This document shows positions 9,501-16,557 of a stretch of DNA of 64,000 nt, piece by piece. The notes under the pieces are model-generated. The model did no database searches and was not told where the DNA came from. It was given only the letters and a program-made list of their open reading frames with translations. The stretch is from JAABPW01 sp037132275 (GTDB lineage: Bacteria; Verrucomicrobiota; Kiritimatiellia; CAIKKV01; CAITUY01): positions 9,589 to 73,588 of the forward strand of contig JBAXPK010000005.1 of NCBI GenBank assembly GCA_037132275.1, written 5' to 3'. The position numbers were made by a program, and so were the translations under genes. Positions within the stretch are counted from its first letter, which is position 1; the number at the start of each line of letters is the position of its first letter.

Positions 9501-9796
9501 ACAATAAAATGGCACCAGATATAGCCCAGCAACGCCCAGAGGGGGTAACCGGGCGGATGCGGGACCCCGAAGGAAAAGGCGCCGGTGACTAATTCGCCGG
9601 AATCCTGCAAGGTGACTTCCGGGGCCATGTAATAGAAGAAGGCCAGGCCGGAGATGAGTGTTGTGAGCACCGCGGCAATCCAATCTTCCGGCTTGAAGAA
9701 GTGTTGGAGGCTCTCGGTGGGTTCTTCGATGATGTCAGGAGCCGACACGCCGGATCCTGTTTTGTTTACGGTTTGAGATACGGTATTGGATGACAT
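6551..9796 (-). CDS. DUF2723 polytopic membrane protein with C-terminal TPR repeats
   Basis: The encoded protein has about 1081 residues. The DUF2723 signature is clear near residue 60: TLQDSGELVTGAFSFGVPHPPGYPL. DUF2723 proteins resemble the protein O-mannosyltransferase (GT-C) fold. At least ten hydrophobic segments follow over the first 600 residues. A soluble region comes next, and the last 250 residues contain tetratricopeptide-like helices (AEYAFKQSRELCPESPEACFRLADLY). The frame stays open further upstream, but the ATG at 9796 is preferred because it is preceded by AGGGAGAG at good spacing. The likely role is transfer of a lipid-linked sugar on the outer face of the cytoplasmic membrane, inferred from the fold only. 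It is divergent from the acyl carrier protein operon, with a 176-base gap that must hold both promoters. Confidence 0.8.
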   Translation of the reverse strand: MSSNTVSQTVNKTGSGVSAPDIIEEPTESLQHFFKPEDWIAAVLTTLISGLAFFYYMAPEVTLQDSGELVTGAFSFGVPHPPGYPLWALLGYIWCHFIVPFGNPAWRMALMSVVTGALTVGFTTIIMTRSLRLLLHSLPWGDSLSERLQHWMALFIGSSCALLFGFNRGVWLWACVSEMRVLNVFSFVLISCIFFAWMMQPHRRGFLYAMLLIFGLSLSNHQTIVVMGAPIAIGVFLVGLEQFLAARQKSPTAPNQVSLFMKTQFNFLELATAGFFSLLVGLLIWAWLTEPTTSAMFNSSTFWQGIACGALGIAAVIIARMTGWWDTRRALTCAACFMAGVSVYIYMPFAAATNPPMNWGYAATKEGFVHAVTRGQYEKIHTASFFSEEFFIKIKLFIQALINQYSFPDTVFNHFPAALRPLLETINAWSLPLLGLVLLIAIFMSLLWMRTQPSTLEWIVFFAITILSMGLLTPVVILYWWKGFKPRGRAWLAFIWVAFLITSLGLLTIINPKLDRQDQEINIKFFAPAHGFYAMLIGYGLAVLFSILAWKNKIIGPIVVRVACIALLAMPLVTWKQNWSLCNLRGYDFGYLFGYLMFNPGNGYQPMEKDSVLYGGTDPGRFVPTYMIFCESRVAPKDRFRDKDFDRSDVYIITQNALADNTYMSYIRDHYDYSRPANNGPFQRLLHRDHTYPVQPIYIPSAEDNNRAFQEYVRDVQTGKIPASADIKIENGRVSVQGVGGVMTINGILARWIFDRNKDKHAFYVEESYVIPWMYAFLTPYGVIMKIEKDPVPSPQENPQLWTDIIARDRGYWDKLTREFIAREDFLRNSDAKKSFSKMRSAIAGLYAARGLVSEAEYAFKQSRELCPESPEACFRLADLYMRQQRYADAAVVMTAYKKLDPLNANAANFLESIKSAERDNTRRTDLEKQMASGKLDFGNAMELATVYLRLGMEGPFQGLTRGLVDSTNLPPETCLAVARLFEANKRWDLRVYALQKYLTRDPNAFKSWIDLAYTQFMINKPQEAFGSLRKAIEVGGEVARALLRDDPRFTPLRDAPPFKALVPPPKNQNLGSFPIMNPGM

Positions 9797-9972
9797 GAAA
9801 ACACTCTCCCTGGAAACAATGACTGCTCCAAATATCTTGCGGAATCTATCAGAATCGCCTTGTGATGCGCAATGACTAAGAGTCTGCAATAAATGGCGGG
9901 ACAACCCGTGAACTCAATGGACAGTTATTTCGCCATCCGTTATAACTTCAGCCCTATCAAGGAGCATAGGTT

Positions 9973-10230
9973 ATGGATGTCAGATCAGTTATTGACGTTG
10001 AGCAGAGGTTAATTCAGGAGGTGGCACTCATCTTGTGCAAGGAGCCTGCCGCCATCAAGCCGGATGTTTCCCTGCCGTCGCTGGGGTTGGACTCCATGGG
10101 ATTTGTGGAATTGCTGGTGGTGATTGAAAAAGCTTTTGGCCTCCGCCTGATCGAATCCGGACTCACCCGCGAGGATTTTGAGACCATTCATGCGCTTGCC
10201 GCCCGTATCAGCAAGGAAGCCCCGGGATGA
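9973..10230 (+). CDS. Acyl carrier protein
   Basis: This 85-residue acidic protein has the four-helix carrier protein pattern. The phosphopantetheine attachment serine lies in LGLDSMGFVELL (serine about residue 37), the standard D-S-(L/M) motif. The ribosome binding site AAGGAG precedes the ATG by 7 bases. It is the first gene of a five-gene operon and overlaps the next gene by 4 bp. The fatty acid synthase ACP normally lies with fabD/fabG/fabF, none of which are here, so this is probably a dedicated carrier for the pathway encoded downstream. No phosphopantetheinyl transferase is encoded in the window. Confidence 0.88.
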   Translation: MDVRSVIDVEQRLIQEVALILCKEPAAIKPDVSLPSLGLDSMGFVELLVVIEKAFGLRLIESGLTREDFETIHALAARISKEAPG

Positions 10231-11546
10231 GGGTCAGTCTTCCGTATTCCAAAAACCGGCGCTACCTGACAGGCATCGACTGGACCATCGGCGCGCTCGA
10301 TGCCATGACTCGTCGCGCCACCGGCGGAAGCAATACCTTTCAGATAGTTCTGGAAATTAAGGGACCCCTTGAGCCAGCCCGATTTCAGGAGGTGATCGCA
10401 GCGTTTGTCCGGCAGTTCCCGGTGTTGGGGGGGCGCCCGTCGCGGGATTGGACGCTGGCGCCGTATTGGAAAATGCCGAGACCGGGCAGTCGGGTTCCTG
10501 TTTCCGTAGAGTTCACCCAGGTTGAGGGACAAGATAGTGCCGCTCTTCTCGAAGAAAGCGCCAACCGGTGTCTGCCTGATCGTCAGTCGCATGTGGCGTT
10601 CCGGGTATTCCATGTCAACGTCTCCCATCATTTCATTGCCGTACAATTTGATCACCGGCTGTTTGATGCGACCGGCGCGGAAACCTTCCTTGGGCTTCTC
10701 CACCGCTGGGCCATCGGAGAAGACTGCAGTGCGCAAATCCGGCAAATTTCGCTCAAAGAGCCGGCGCATCTCTGTGATTGGATGAAAAAATTCGAGGCGG
10801 GGAAATTGCTGGTCCGGCTGTTGCGCAAATTTGCGGAGTCGCCACTGGCTGTGCTTCCACGTCCGGCGGCCTTGAAAGGGCGTCGTACCCGGTTCAGCAT
10901 CATGGAGTTCAGCGCGGAAGAGACGAAGGCGATTTCCATGCGGGCCTCGCAGGAGGCGGGATTCCTGATGTTCATGCCCTACACGCTGGCGGTTTCTCTT
11001 GAGGCGCTCGCGCCAGCCTTTGCCCGGCGGGGCACCGGGGGAGGCGATTATCTGGTTTCGGTCTCGGTTGATCTGCGCCCGCCTGAAGCGGCGCCCGCCT
11101 GTATGTTCTTCAATCATGTGTCGTTTATCTTTTTCCAGATTCCTGCGGCGATCCTCCCGGATCGGAAGGCCTTGCTGAAGGCCCTGCGACTGCAGATGTA
11201 CGAGCAGATTCAATGCGGATTCCCCAAAGCCTTGTATGAATCCAGTATGGTGATGCGTATTCTGCCCCTGAGCGTGTTGAGCCGCTTGATGTTGAAACCG
11301 CTTCGCGGCGAATTTGCCTCACTGGGCTTTACCTGTGTGGGGAAGAGCGGTTATGCTTTTGACCGTTTTATGGGGGCTGAACTGGTGAACCTGATTCACA
11401 TGCCGCTGGTTCCCGTTCCGCCCGGCATCGGCTTTTTTATCAGTCAGTCCGGCCCGAAAATGAATGCCGTGCTGTCTTTTGTGGAGGGCATGTTGACCGA
11501 TGAGGAGGCGCGGCGCTTTCAGGATGATGTGCGGCGTCTACTGTAA
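10227..11546 (+). CDS. Stand-alone condensation-like acyltransferase (HxxxD superfamily)
   Basis: The 439-residue protein resembles the chloramphenicol acetyltransferase / NRPS condensation superfamily, which forms amide or ester bonds using carrier-protein-bound acyl groups. The probable active site is FDHRLFDATGAETF (about residues 140-155), giving H-R-L-F-D. This matches HxxxD but lacks the second histidine of the NRPS HHxxxDG motif, and alanine replaces glycine. The N-terminal phrase LTGIDWTIGALDAMTRR and the central repeat of the fold (VSVSVDLRPPEA, FFNHVSF) also fit. It overlaps the carrier protein gene by 4 bp (ATGA), pointing to stoichiometric co-expression. It probably uses the neighbouring ACP as acyl donor. 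The acceptor is unknown. Confidence 0.7.
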   Translation: MRVSLPYSKNRRYLTGIDWTIGALDAMTRRATGGSNTFQIVLEIKGPLEPARFQEVIAAFVRQFPVLGGRPSRDWTLAPYWKMPRPGSRVPVSVEFTQVEGQDSAALLEESANRCLPDRQSHVAFRVFHVNVSHHFIAVQFDHRLFDATGAETFLGLLHRWAIGEDCSAQIRQISLKEPAHLCDWMKKFEAGKLLVRLLRKFAESPLAVLPRPAALKGRRTRFSIMEFSAEETKAISMRASQEAGFLMFMPYTLAVSLEALAPAFARRGTGGGDYLVSVSVDLRPPEAAPACMFFNHVSFIFFQIPAAILPDRKALLKALRLQMYEQIQCGFPKALYESSMVMRILPLSVLSRLMLKPLRGEFASLGFTCVGKSGYAFDRFMGAELVNLIHMPLVPVPPGIGFFISQSGPKMNAVLSFVEGMLTDEEARRFQDDVRRLL

Positions 11547-11548
11547 CG

Positions 11549-12724
11549 ATGAAGTTCACCTGTGATGTGTTGATTGTGGGCGGCGGTGTGGCTGGTGTTC
11601 CGGCCGCCGTGGCGGCGGCCAGGGCTGGCGCGGATACCCTGTTATTGGAGAAGCGGGACTTTCCGGGCGGAACCGGGGTAATCGGTCTCCATAGGACGAT
11701 TTGCGGCCTCTATTGGAATGGCGAAGCCGTGGGGACACCTCTCCCGTTACTCAACGGTGGGCTGGTGCGGGAAGTGTGTGTGCGTCTGCATGACCTCGCG
11801 CCGGAACGGCGGCCGGTCAGGCTCGGTAAAGTCGACGTGCTGCCCTATGACTCCGAGCACCTCCGGGCGATCTATAGTCAATTGATGGGCGCCGAGGCCC
11901 GGTTGCGCGTCTTGTTGGGTGTTGAAGTCACCGGCGTTTGCCTTGAAGGGGGGCGCGTGTTGACCGTGGCGGCGGGGGAGCACACGATCATTCCGCAGGT
12001 CGTGGTGGATGGTTCGGGCGACGGGGTTGTCATTCGGGGCGATCCGGCCTTGCATGAGCCGCCGCCGCTAATCGGGCGTCAATTGGCGGGTTACGTTATT
12101 CATTTGGACGGGCTCAGCGGCAGCGACGATATGCTGCCCATCAAGGTGCCCTATGCCATCCGGCAGGGGGTTGACGCGAAGACCCTTCCTGCGTGTCTTC
12201 GGTTTACAACGTTTGTGGCGGGAGGGGGCCGGAATGAGGGCTGGTGCAAGTTGAGTGTTCCTTCGGGAACGCCCCTTGCGACGGCGCAGGAACTGGCGCA
12301 GCGGTTGCATGACGCGCTTCAGGAGGCCTTGCCTTCGGCCCGGGAGTCGCGGATCATCGGCAGTTCACCGGACGTGCTCGAGCGTGAGGGCGCGCGGCTC
12401 AAGGGGCTGTATACCCTTACGGCGGAGGATGTATTAGGGGCGCGTCAATTCCCGGATGCTATTGCCCGGAGCGCCTGGCCGATTGAATTATGGGATCCGG
12501 AACGGGGGCCCACATATCGTTATCTTGAACCGGGAAAGGCCTGCGGCATTCCTGCGGGGTGCCTGAAAGCGGCGGCTGCCAGTAATTTATATTGTGCTGG
12601 ACGCTGTATTTCGGCTACGCATGAGGCCTTGGCGGCAACCCGTGTGATGGGAACCTGCATGGCGCTCGGTGAAGCGGCCGGCCGGGAAGCGGCTTTGCAA
12701 AGTGGTGGCGGTGAACAGAGTTAA
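11549..12724 (+). CDS. FAD-dependent oxidoreductase
   Basis: This 391-residue flavoprotein has an N-terminal Rossmann dinucleotide motif, VLIVGGGVAGVPAA (residues 7-20, GxGxxG), with the adenosine-binding acid at the end of the second strand (LLLEK). The C-terminal FAD motif LYCAGRCISATHEALAATRVMGTCMALGEAAG is characteristic of the FAD_oxidored (PF12831) group. The family acts on varied small molecules, so substrate is uncertain; in this operon oxidation or desaturation of a carrier-bound intermediate is a reasonable guess. It starts 2 bases after the condensation-like gene ends. The frame is cytosolic, with no signal peptide. A start slightly downstream is unlikely because it would remove the FAD motif. 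Confidence 0.8.
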   Translation: MKFTCDVLIVGGGVAGVPAAVAAARAGADTLLLEKRDFPGGTGVIGLHRTICGLYWNGEAVGTPLPLLNGGLVREVCVRLHDLAPERRPVRLGKVDVLPYDSEHLRAIYSQLMGAEARLRVLLGVEVTGVCLEGGRVLTVAAGEHTIIPQVVVDGSGDGVVIRGDPALHEPPPLIGRQLAGYVIHLDGLSGSDDMLPIKVPYAIRQGVDAKTLPACLRFTTFVAGGGRNEGWCKLSVPSGTPLATAQELAQRLHDALQEALPSARESRIIGSSPDVLEREGARLKGLYTLTAEDVLGARQFPDAIARSAWPIELWDPERGPTYRYLEPGKACGIPAGCLKAAAASNLYCAGRCISATHEALAATRVMGTCMALGEAAGREAALQSGGGEQS

Positions 12725-14153
12725 CATAGTTGATGTCATCCGTCGGGAGACGGGGGCGGTTCATGGAAACGTGGCGATCGTGGATGGTGCGATCGAGCTT
12801 TCCTATGGGCGGCTTCTGGATGCTGTAGACGGGGTTGTGGCGGCTTTGAAGCAGCAGGGTGTCCAGCCCCTGGATCGTGTCGCTTTCCTGTGTGAGGACT
12901 GCGCCGATTATATCATCGGCAGCCTCGCCATTCTCCAGTTGGGCGCCGTGGTGGTTCCGGTGTCGCCTTCCCTGATGGGGGACGAATTGGCGGAGTTGCT
13001 CGAACGCATGGATGTGACGGCTGTGCTGAGCGACGCGTCGGTCGATCAAGAAAAGGGCGGTATTCTGTTGACCGGTTGCGGCTTTATGGCCCGTGAGTTT
13101 GTGATGCATGGTCGTGTGGCCCGGAACGATTTTCCGGAAGACTATAAAAGCCTGAATCCGGCCTTTATCCGCTTCTCTTCCGGGACCACCGGCTCAAGCA
13201 AAGGGGTGTTGCTGTCGCATGAAACGATCCTGGCTCGCACGGAAGCCGCTGACCAGGGACTTCGGATTACCAGCGTCGATACCGTGATCTGGGTGCTCTC
13301 GATGAGTTTTCATTTTGTCGTCACTATTCTACTCTACCTGCGCCGGGGGGCGACGGTGGTGATTTGCCGCCAACCCTTTCCTGAATCATTTCTTGAGGCG
13401 GCCAAGGGACGGAAGGGGACCGTATTTTATGCCGCTCCTTTCCACTACCATGTTCTTGCCACATCGCCGTTGGTGTCGGCAGATTGTCTCAATGGGGTCC
13501 GGTTGGCGGTCTCGACGGCGATGAAACTGTCGCGCGAGACGGCGGTGGCGTTCAAGACAAAGTTCGGGTTTGATCTGGCCGAGGCCTATGGGATCATTGA
13601 GCTCGGATTGCCCTTTATCAATACGGAGGACCGCCCGAAGAAGCCGGGTTGTGTCGGGCATCTCCAGCGGGGCTATGAGGTCAGGATTGAGTCGCCTGGC
13701 ACAGATGGCGCGGGGGTGATTTTGATCCGTGGGCCGGGGCTGTTTGATGCCTATGTATCGCCTTGGAAAAGCCGTCGGGATGCGGTGCAGGACGGCTGGT
13801 TCAATACCGGGGATGTGGGGCGGCTGGATGCCGATGGCGATTTGACCCTCCTTGGACGTGAGAAAAACGTCATCAACTTTGTTGGCATGAAAATATTCCC
13901 TTATGAAGTTGAGGATGTGCTGGCCTCCCATCCGGCGATTCAGGAATGCCGGGTGTACGGCGAGGCTCATCCGCTTTTTGGGCAGATGCCGTGTGTGGAT
14001 GTGGTGGTGAAACCAGGCTTGGCGGCGCCCGGCGCGACGGATCTGCGGCGATATTGTTATCAGCGGCTGGCCGCGCATAAAGTTCCCAAGGAATTCCGGT
14101 TTGTCGGGCATCTGGCTCGAACAGTGAGCGGCAAAATCAAGAGGGCCGGGTGA
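12711..14153 (+). CDS. Acyl-AMP ligase (ANL superfamily, AMP-binding enzyme)
   Basis: This adenylate-forming enzyme activates a carboxylic acid with ATP and transfers it to a thiol, here probably the operon's carrier protein. Visible core motifs are the P-loop-like FSSGTTGSSKGVLLSH, EAYGIIELG (A5 region), GWFNTGDVGRLDADGDL (A7) and GREKNVINFVGMKIFPYEVE (A8). The C-terminal catalytic lysine lies in TVSGKIKR. It is a complete stand-alone ligase of about 480 residues. The frame extends upstream to GTG 12669, but that start would overlap the FAD gene by 56 bases; GTG at 12711 (14-base overlap) is more plausible, with GTG 12702 and 12705 also possible. The acid substrate is not predictable from sequence alone. 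Confidence 0.82.
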   Translation: MNRVNIVDVIRRETGAVHGNVAIVDGAIELSYGRLLDAVDGVVAALKQQGVQPLDRVAFLCEDCADYIIGSLAILQLGAVVVPVSPSLMGDELAELLERMDVTAVLSDASVDQEKGGILLTGCGFMAREFVMHGRVARNDFPEDYKSLNPAFIRFSSGTTGSSKGVLLSHETILARTEAADQGLRITSVDTVIWVLSMSFHFVVTILLYLRRGATVVICRQPFPESFLEAAKGRKGTVFYAAPFHYHVLATSPLVSADCLNGVRLAVSTAMKLSRETAVAFKTKFGFDLAEAYGIIELGLPFINTEDRPKKPGCVGHLQRGYEVRIESPGTDGAGVILIRGPGLFDAYVSPWKSRRDAVQDGWFNTGDVGRLDADGDLTLLGREKNVINFVGMKIFPYEVEDVLASHPAIQECRVYGEAHPLFGQMPCVDVVVKPGLAAPGATDLRRYCYQRLAAHKVPKEFRFVGHLARTVSGKIKRAG

Positions 14154-14875
14154 ACATGAAGCCGACGCTCACACAAGACGAGGAGCAGGTCACCGCGCAT
14201 GAATACGACCAATGGCTTGCCCGGGATTCGCTGAGCGCGCGATGGGTCAGATTCTGGTTTTCACCCAAGCGGACGCTCTGGCTAAACACACAAATCCCCA
14301 AACTTCCTGCCGCCATTTCACTCAAACCCGGGGATTCCATACTGGATATTGGTTGTGGATATGGGGGATTGCTGATCTATCTGCATCGGCGGCTCGCGGC
14401 GACCGCAGGCAGGCTTCAGTTAGAGGGGGTGGATAGTTCCCCGTTGATGGTCCAGCGAGCCAGAGACGAGATTCAGCAGCGTGGACTGGAGTCCGCCATT
14501 CGTATCGAGCAGGGAGTCGCAACGCAACTGCCTTATGAAGACCATTCCTTTGACGTTATTTTATGTGCCTATGTGATCAAGCACCTGTCTGATGAGTCAC
14601 TCCGGCACATGCTACGGGAGGTAAAGCGGGTTCTGAAGCCCGGGGGCAGGTTCTGCCTTTGGGAGGCGACGCCCTCCCGATTCGGGTTCATGAATGTGTG
14701 GAATCTGATGCTGTTACGAATCGGGATTTCAGTGATTCATTTGCGCTCCGCTGAGGACGTCGGTAGAATTCTGGAAGAAGAGGGCTGGGTGATTCAGCAA
14801 CCCTTTGGCCACGGCCTGTATTATTTCTATCCGCCGCTCCCCCGCGCGGGGTTCATTGTGAGACGTAAGGCGTGA
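14150..14875 (+). CDS. Class I SAM-dependent methyltransferase
   Basis: The 241-residue protein has the methyltransferase motif I ILDIGCGYGGLL (about residues 64-75), followed by LEGVDSSPLMVQRA, QLPYEDHSFDVILCAYVIKHL and REVKRVLKPGGRFCLWE, the standard UbiE/Methyltransf_11 pattern. It overlaps the ligase gene by 4 bp (GTGA) and closes the carrier protein operon, so it probably methylates the pathway product or an intermediate. A second possible start is ATG 14156. The last codons and the stop codon are supplied by the 7-bp repeat array at 14858, so the C-terminal tail VRRKA is repeat-encoded rather than conserved. Confidence 0.85.
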   Translation: MNMKPTLTQDEEQVTAHEYDQWLARDSLSARWVRFWFSPKRTLWLNTQIPKLPAAISLKPGDSILDIGCGYGGLLIYLHRRLAATAGRLQLEGVDSSPLMVQRARDEIQQRGLESAIRIEQGVATQLPYEDHSFDVILCAYVIKHLSDESLRHMLREVKRVLKPGGRFCLWEATPSRFGFMNVWNLMLLRIGISVIHLRSAEDVGRILEEEGWVIQQPFGHGLYYFYPPLPRAGFIVRRKA

Positions 14876-14976
14876 GACGCAAGAGGTGAGACGTAAGACG
14901 TAAGACATTTCGAATTTCACGTTTCACATCTTGCGTCTCACGTCTTACCTCTCACGTCTCACCTCTTACGCTTTCC
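14858..14976. repeat. 7-bp tandem repeat array (GTRAGAC), inverted halves
   Basis: On the + strand, heptamers run in register from 14858: GTGAGAC, GTAAGGC, GTGAGAC, GCAAGAG, GTGAGAC, GTAAGAC, GTAAGAC. After a short centre around TTCGAA (about 14910), the same family continues as its complement (GTTTCAC, ATCTTGC, GTCTCAC, GTCTTAC, CTCTCAC, GTCTCAC, CTCTTAC) to about 14976. The two halves would fold into a long imperfect hairpin. The array fills the gap between two convergent genes and contains both of their stop codons. Confidence 0.9.
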
Positions 14977-15276
14977 TCCCCATCCGGTGGGGCCGTCGGC
15001 GGCTTTGAGTGCCCCGTACTGATTTTGGCTGTGTGAGGACAGGTTGGTTACGACCAAATCCAGACCCTTGGAGGGATCCAGGCCGAGGGCGAAACAAAGG
15101 CTCACGAAATCGATAACCTCAAGGCGGCGTTCACCATTTTCGGTTTTGGCGACCCAGGTATGCGATACGCGCAAACGGGCCGCTACGGTGCGCATGGAAA
15201 GATGTCTGGCAAGGCGATTGGTTCGTAGCCAGTTCCGCAGGGAATCCCTCGCCTCGCTCTGGAGTGTTTTATCCAT
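14959..15276 (-). CDS. XRE-family helix-turn-helix transcriptional regulator
   Basis: This is a small DNA-binding protein of 105 residues from ATG 15276. The helix-turn-helix is RTVAARLRVSHTWVAKTENGERRL (about residues 29-52 from that ATG), the Cro/C1 pattern with a basic recognition helix. A second helical segment follows (VIDFVSLCFALGLDP). The frame opens further upstream with TTG or GTG starts (15315, 15300, 15297) that have a GGAG nearby; the ATG is chosen because longer forms would run into the GTTCCC element at 15308. The C-terminal tail GKRKR and the TGA come from the heptamer array. It is divergent from the ABC transporter genes and probably controls itself and them. Confidence 0.75.
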   Translation of the reverse strand: MDKTLQSEARDSLRNWLRTNRLARHLSMRTVAARLRVSHTWVAKTENGERRLEVIDFVSLCFALGLDPSKGLDLVVTNLSSHSQNQYGALKAADGPTGWGGKRKR

Positions 15277-15307
15277 GACTTGAAGACAATACCGCACCAA
15301 GCGCCTA

Positions 15308-15474
15308 TTCTCCAAAACGGGAACACTATGATTAAGTCATAACTGCATCGTGATAAGGATCATAAAAAAGTTATCATGATATTAAAGCGTTCCCAAAACA
15401 GGAACATCAATTAGAGCGCAGCGGCCCGTTAATAAAGGATACTTGCTTAGTAAAGGCATCTTTGTCATGTTCCC
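15308..15474. promoter_or_regulatory. Repeated GTTCC-N7-GGAAC elements between divergent regulator and ABC genes
   Basis: A perfect inverted repeat, GTTCC-CAAAACA-GGAAC, lies at 15389-15405. A 17-bp relative at 15308-15324 (TTCTCCAAAACGGGAAC) matches it at 13 positions with the same spacing. A half-site GTTCCC lies at 15469-15474, next to the ATPase start codon. Three copies around the start sites of an XRE gene and its divergent neighbours is the usual layout of an autoregulator's operators. Binding by this XRE protein is inference. Confidence 0.5.
15352..15381. promoter_or_regulatory. Possible Fur-like iron box
   Basis: An AT-rich stretch contains GATAAGGATCAT (15352-15363) and the perfect palindrome TATCATGATA (15372-15381). 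Both resemble the repeated NATWAT hexamers of Fur boxes, and the site lies upstream of a ferric-iron-type transporter. The match to the 19-bp consensus is only partial. Confidence 0.25.
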
Positions 15475-15477
15475 GAT

Positions 15478-16557
15478 ATGGTTGAAAACAGAACGAAAAG
15501 AGATGCCCAGTCCGGTCCGACGGCAATTGAGATCCGTAATGTGAGCAAGCGGTTTGGCGCGGTAGCCGCGCTCGATGAAGTGTCGTTTGCGGTGCAGCCG
15601 GGCGAAATGTTTTTTCTCATCGGGCCGTCAGGCTGCGGGAAAACCACGCTGCTTCGTATTCTGGCCGGCTTGGAGACGCCGGATTCCGGGACGGTTTTTT
15701 TTAATGGCCGGGATGTGGCCTCGCTTCCGGCGCATGAGCGCGGGGCGCCGATGGTGTTTCAGAATTATGCCCTTTGGCCACACCTGAATGTCCGCGACAA
15801 CGTGGCCTTTGGGTTGGTGGAGCGACATGTTTCCAAAAGCGAGGTTTCGACCAGAGTTGAGGATGTTCTGAAGCGAGTGGGACTTGAGGGGATGGGAACA
15901 CGCCTGCCAGGGCAACTCTCCGGAGGACAGCAGCAGCGGGTGGTTTTGGCGCGTGCCCTGGTTCTGAATCCCTCCGTGATCCTGCTTGATGAACCGCTCT
16001 CCAACCTCGACGCCAAATTGCGCGTCGAGATGCGGCAGGAGATTGAAAAACTCCGGCGCGATACCGGCATCACGTTTGTCTATGTGACCCATGACCAGAC
16101 GGATGCGCTGGCCCTGGCTGACCGGATGGCGGTGATGGTGGCGGGAAAGGTGTCCGCCATCGGAACCCCGCTTGACCTTTATGCCCGCCCGCCGAATCTT
16201 TTTTGCGCTGATTTTCTGGGAGAGGCGAATTTTATCGAGGGTCTGGCGAATGAGGGGACGGTTCAGACGAAGCTGGGCACGTGGAGGGTGGGAGAGTACT
16301 CCTTGTCTGGTTCGGTTGTCTGTCTGGTGCGGCCGGAGAATATCCAAGGCGTGGAGGGGGATGGTTCCGGGATGAATGTATTTGAGGCGGACGTGACCGG
16401 GGTGCGGATCAATGGCGCCACGGTGACGGTATCGTTGGCAGTGGCCGGGCAGGCCCTGAAGGCGACCCTCCTGACGCAGCGTAGTCTGGGGATCAGGTCG
16501 GGAGATCGCCGCATGTGGGGGATTGCGCCGGAGAATGTGGTGCTGTTGCATCCATGA
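15478..16557 (+). CDS. ABC transporter ATP-binding protein, ferric iron / polyamine type
   Basis: This 359-residue ATPase energises import across the cytoplasmic membrane. Walker A is GPSGCGKTT (about residues 44-52), the Q-loop is MVFQNYALWPH, the signature is LSGGQQQR, Walker B is VILLDEP followed by LSNLDAKL, and the H-loop is VTHDQTDA. The C-terminal 110 residues form a TOBE-like domain (DFLGEANFIEG, CLVRPENIQ), as in FbpC, PotA and CysA. Together with the fused two-domain permease immediately downstream, FbpC-like iron uptake is the best guess. The substrate-binding protein expected for such a system is not encoded in the window. Confidence 0.85.
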   Translation: MVENRTKRDAQSGPTAIEIRNVSKRFGAVAALDEVSFAVQPGEMFFLIGPSGCGKTTLLRILAGLETPDSGTVFFNGRDVASLPAHERGAPMVFQNYALWPHLNVRDNVAFGLVERHVSKSEVSTRVEDVLKRVGLEGMGTRLPGQLSGGQQQRVVLARALVLNPSVILLDEPLSNLDAKLRVEMRQEIEKLRRDTGITFVYVTHDQTDALALADRMAVMVAGKVSAIGTPLDLYARPPNLFCADFLGEANFIEGLANEGTVQTKLGTWRVGEYSLSGSVVCLVRPENIQGVEGDGSGMNVFEADVTGVRINGATVTVSLAVAGQALKATLLTQRSLGIRSGDRRMWGIAPENVVLLHP

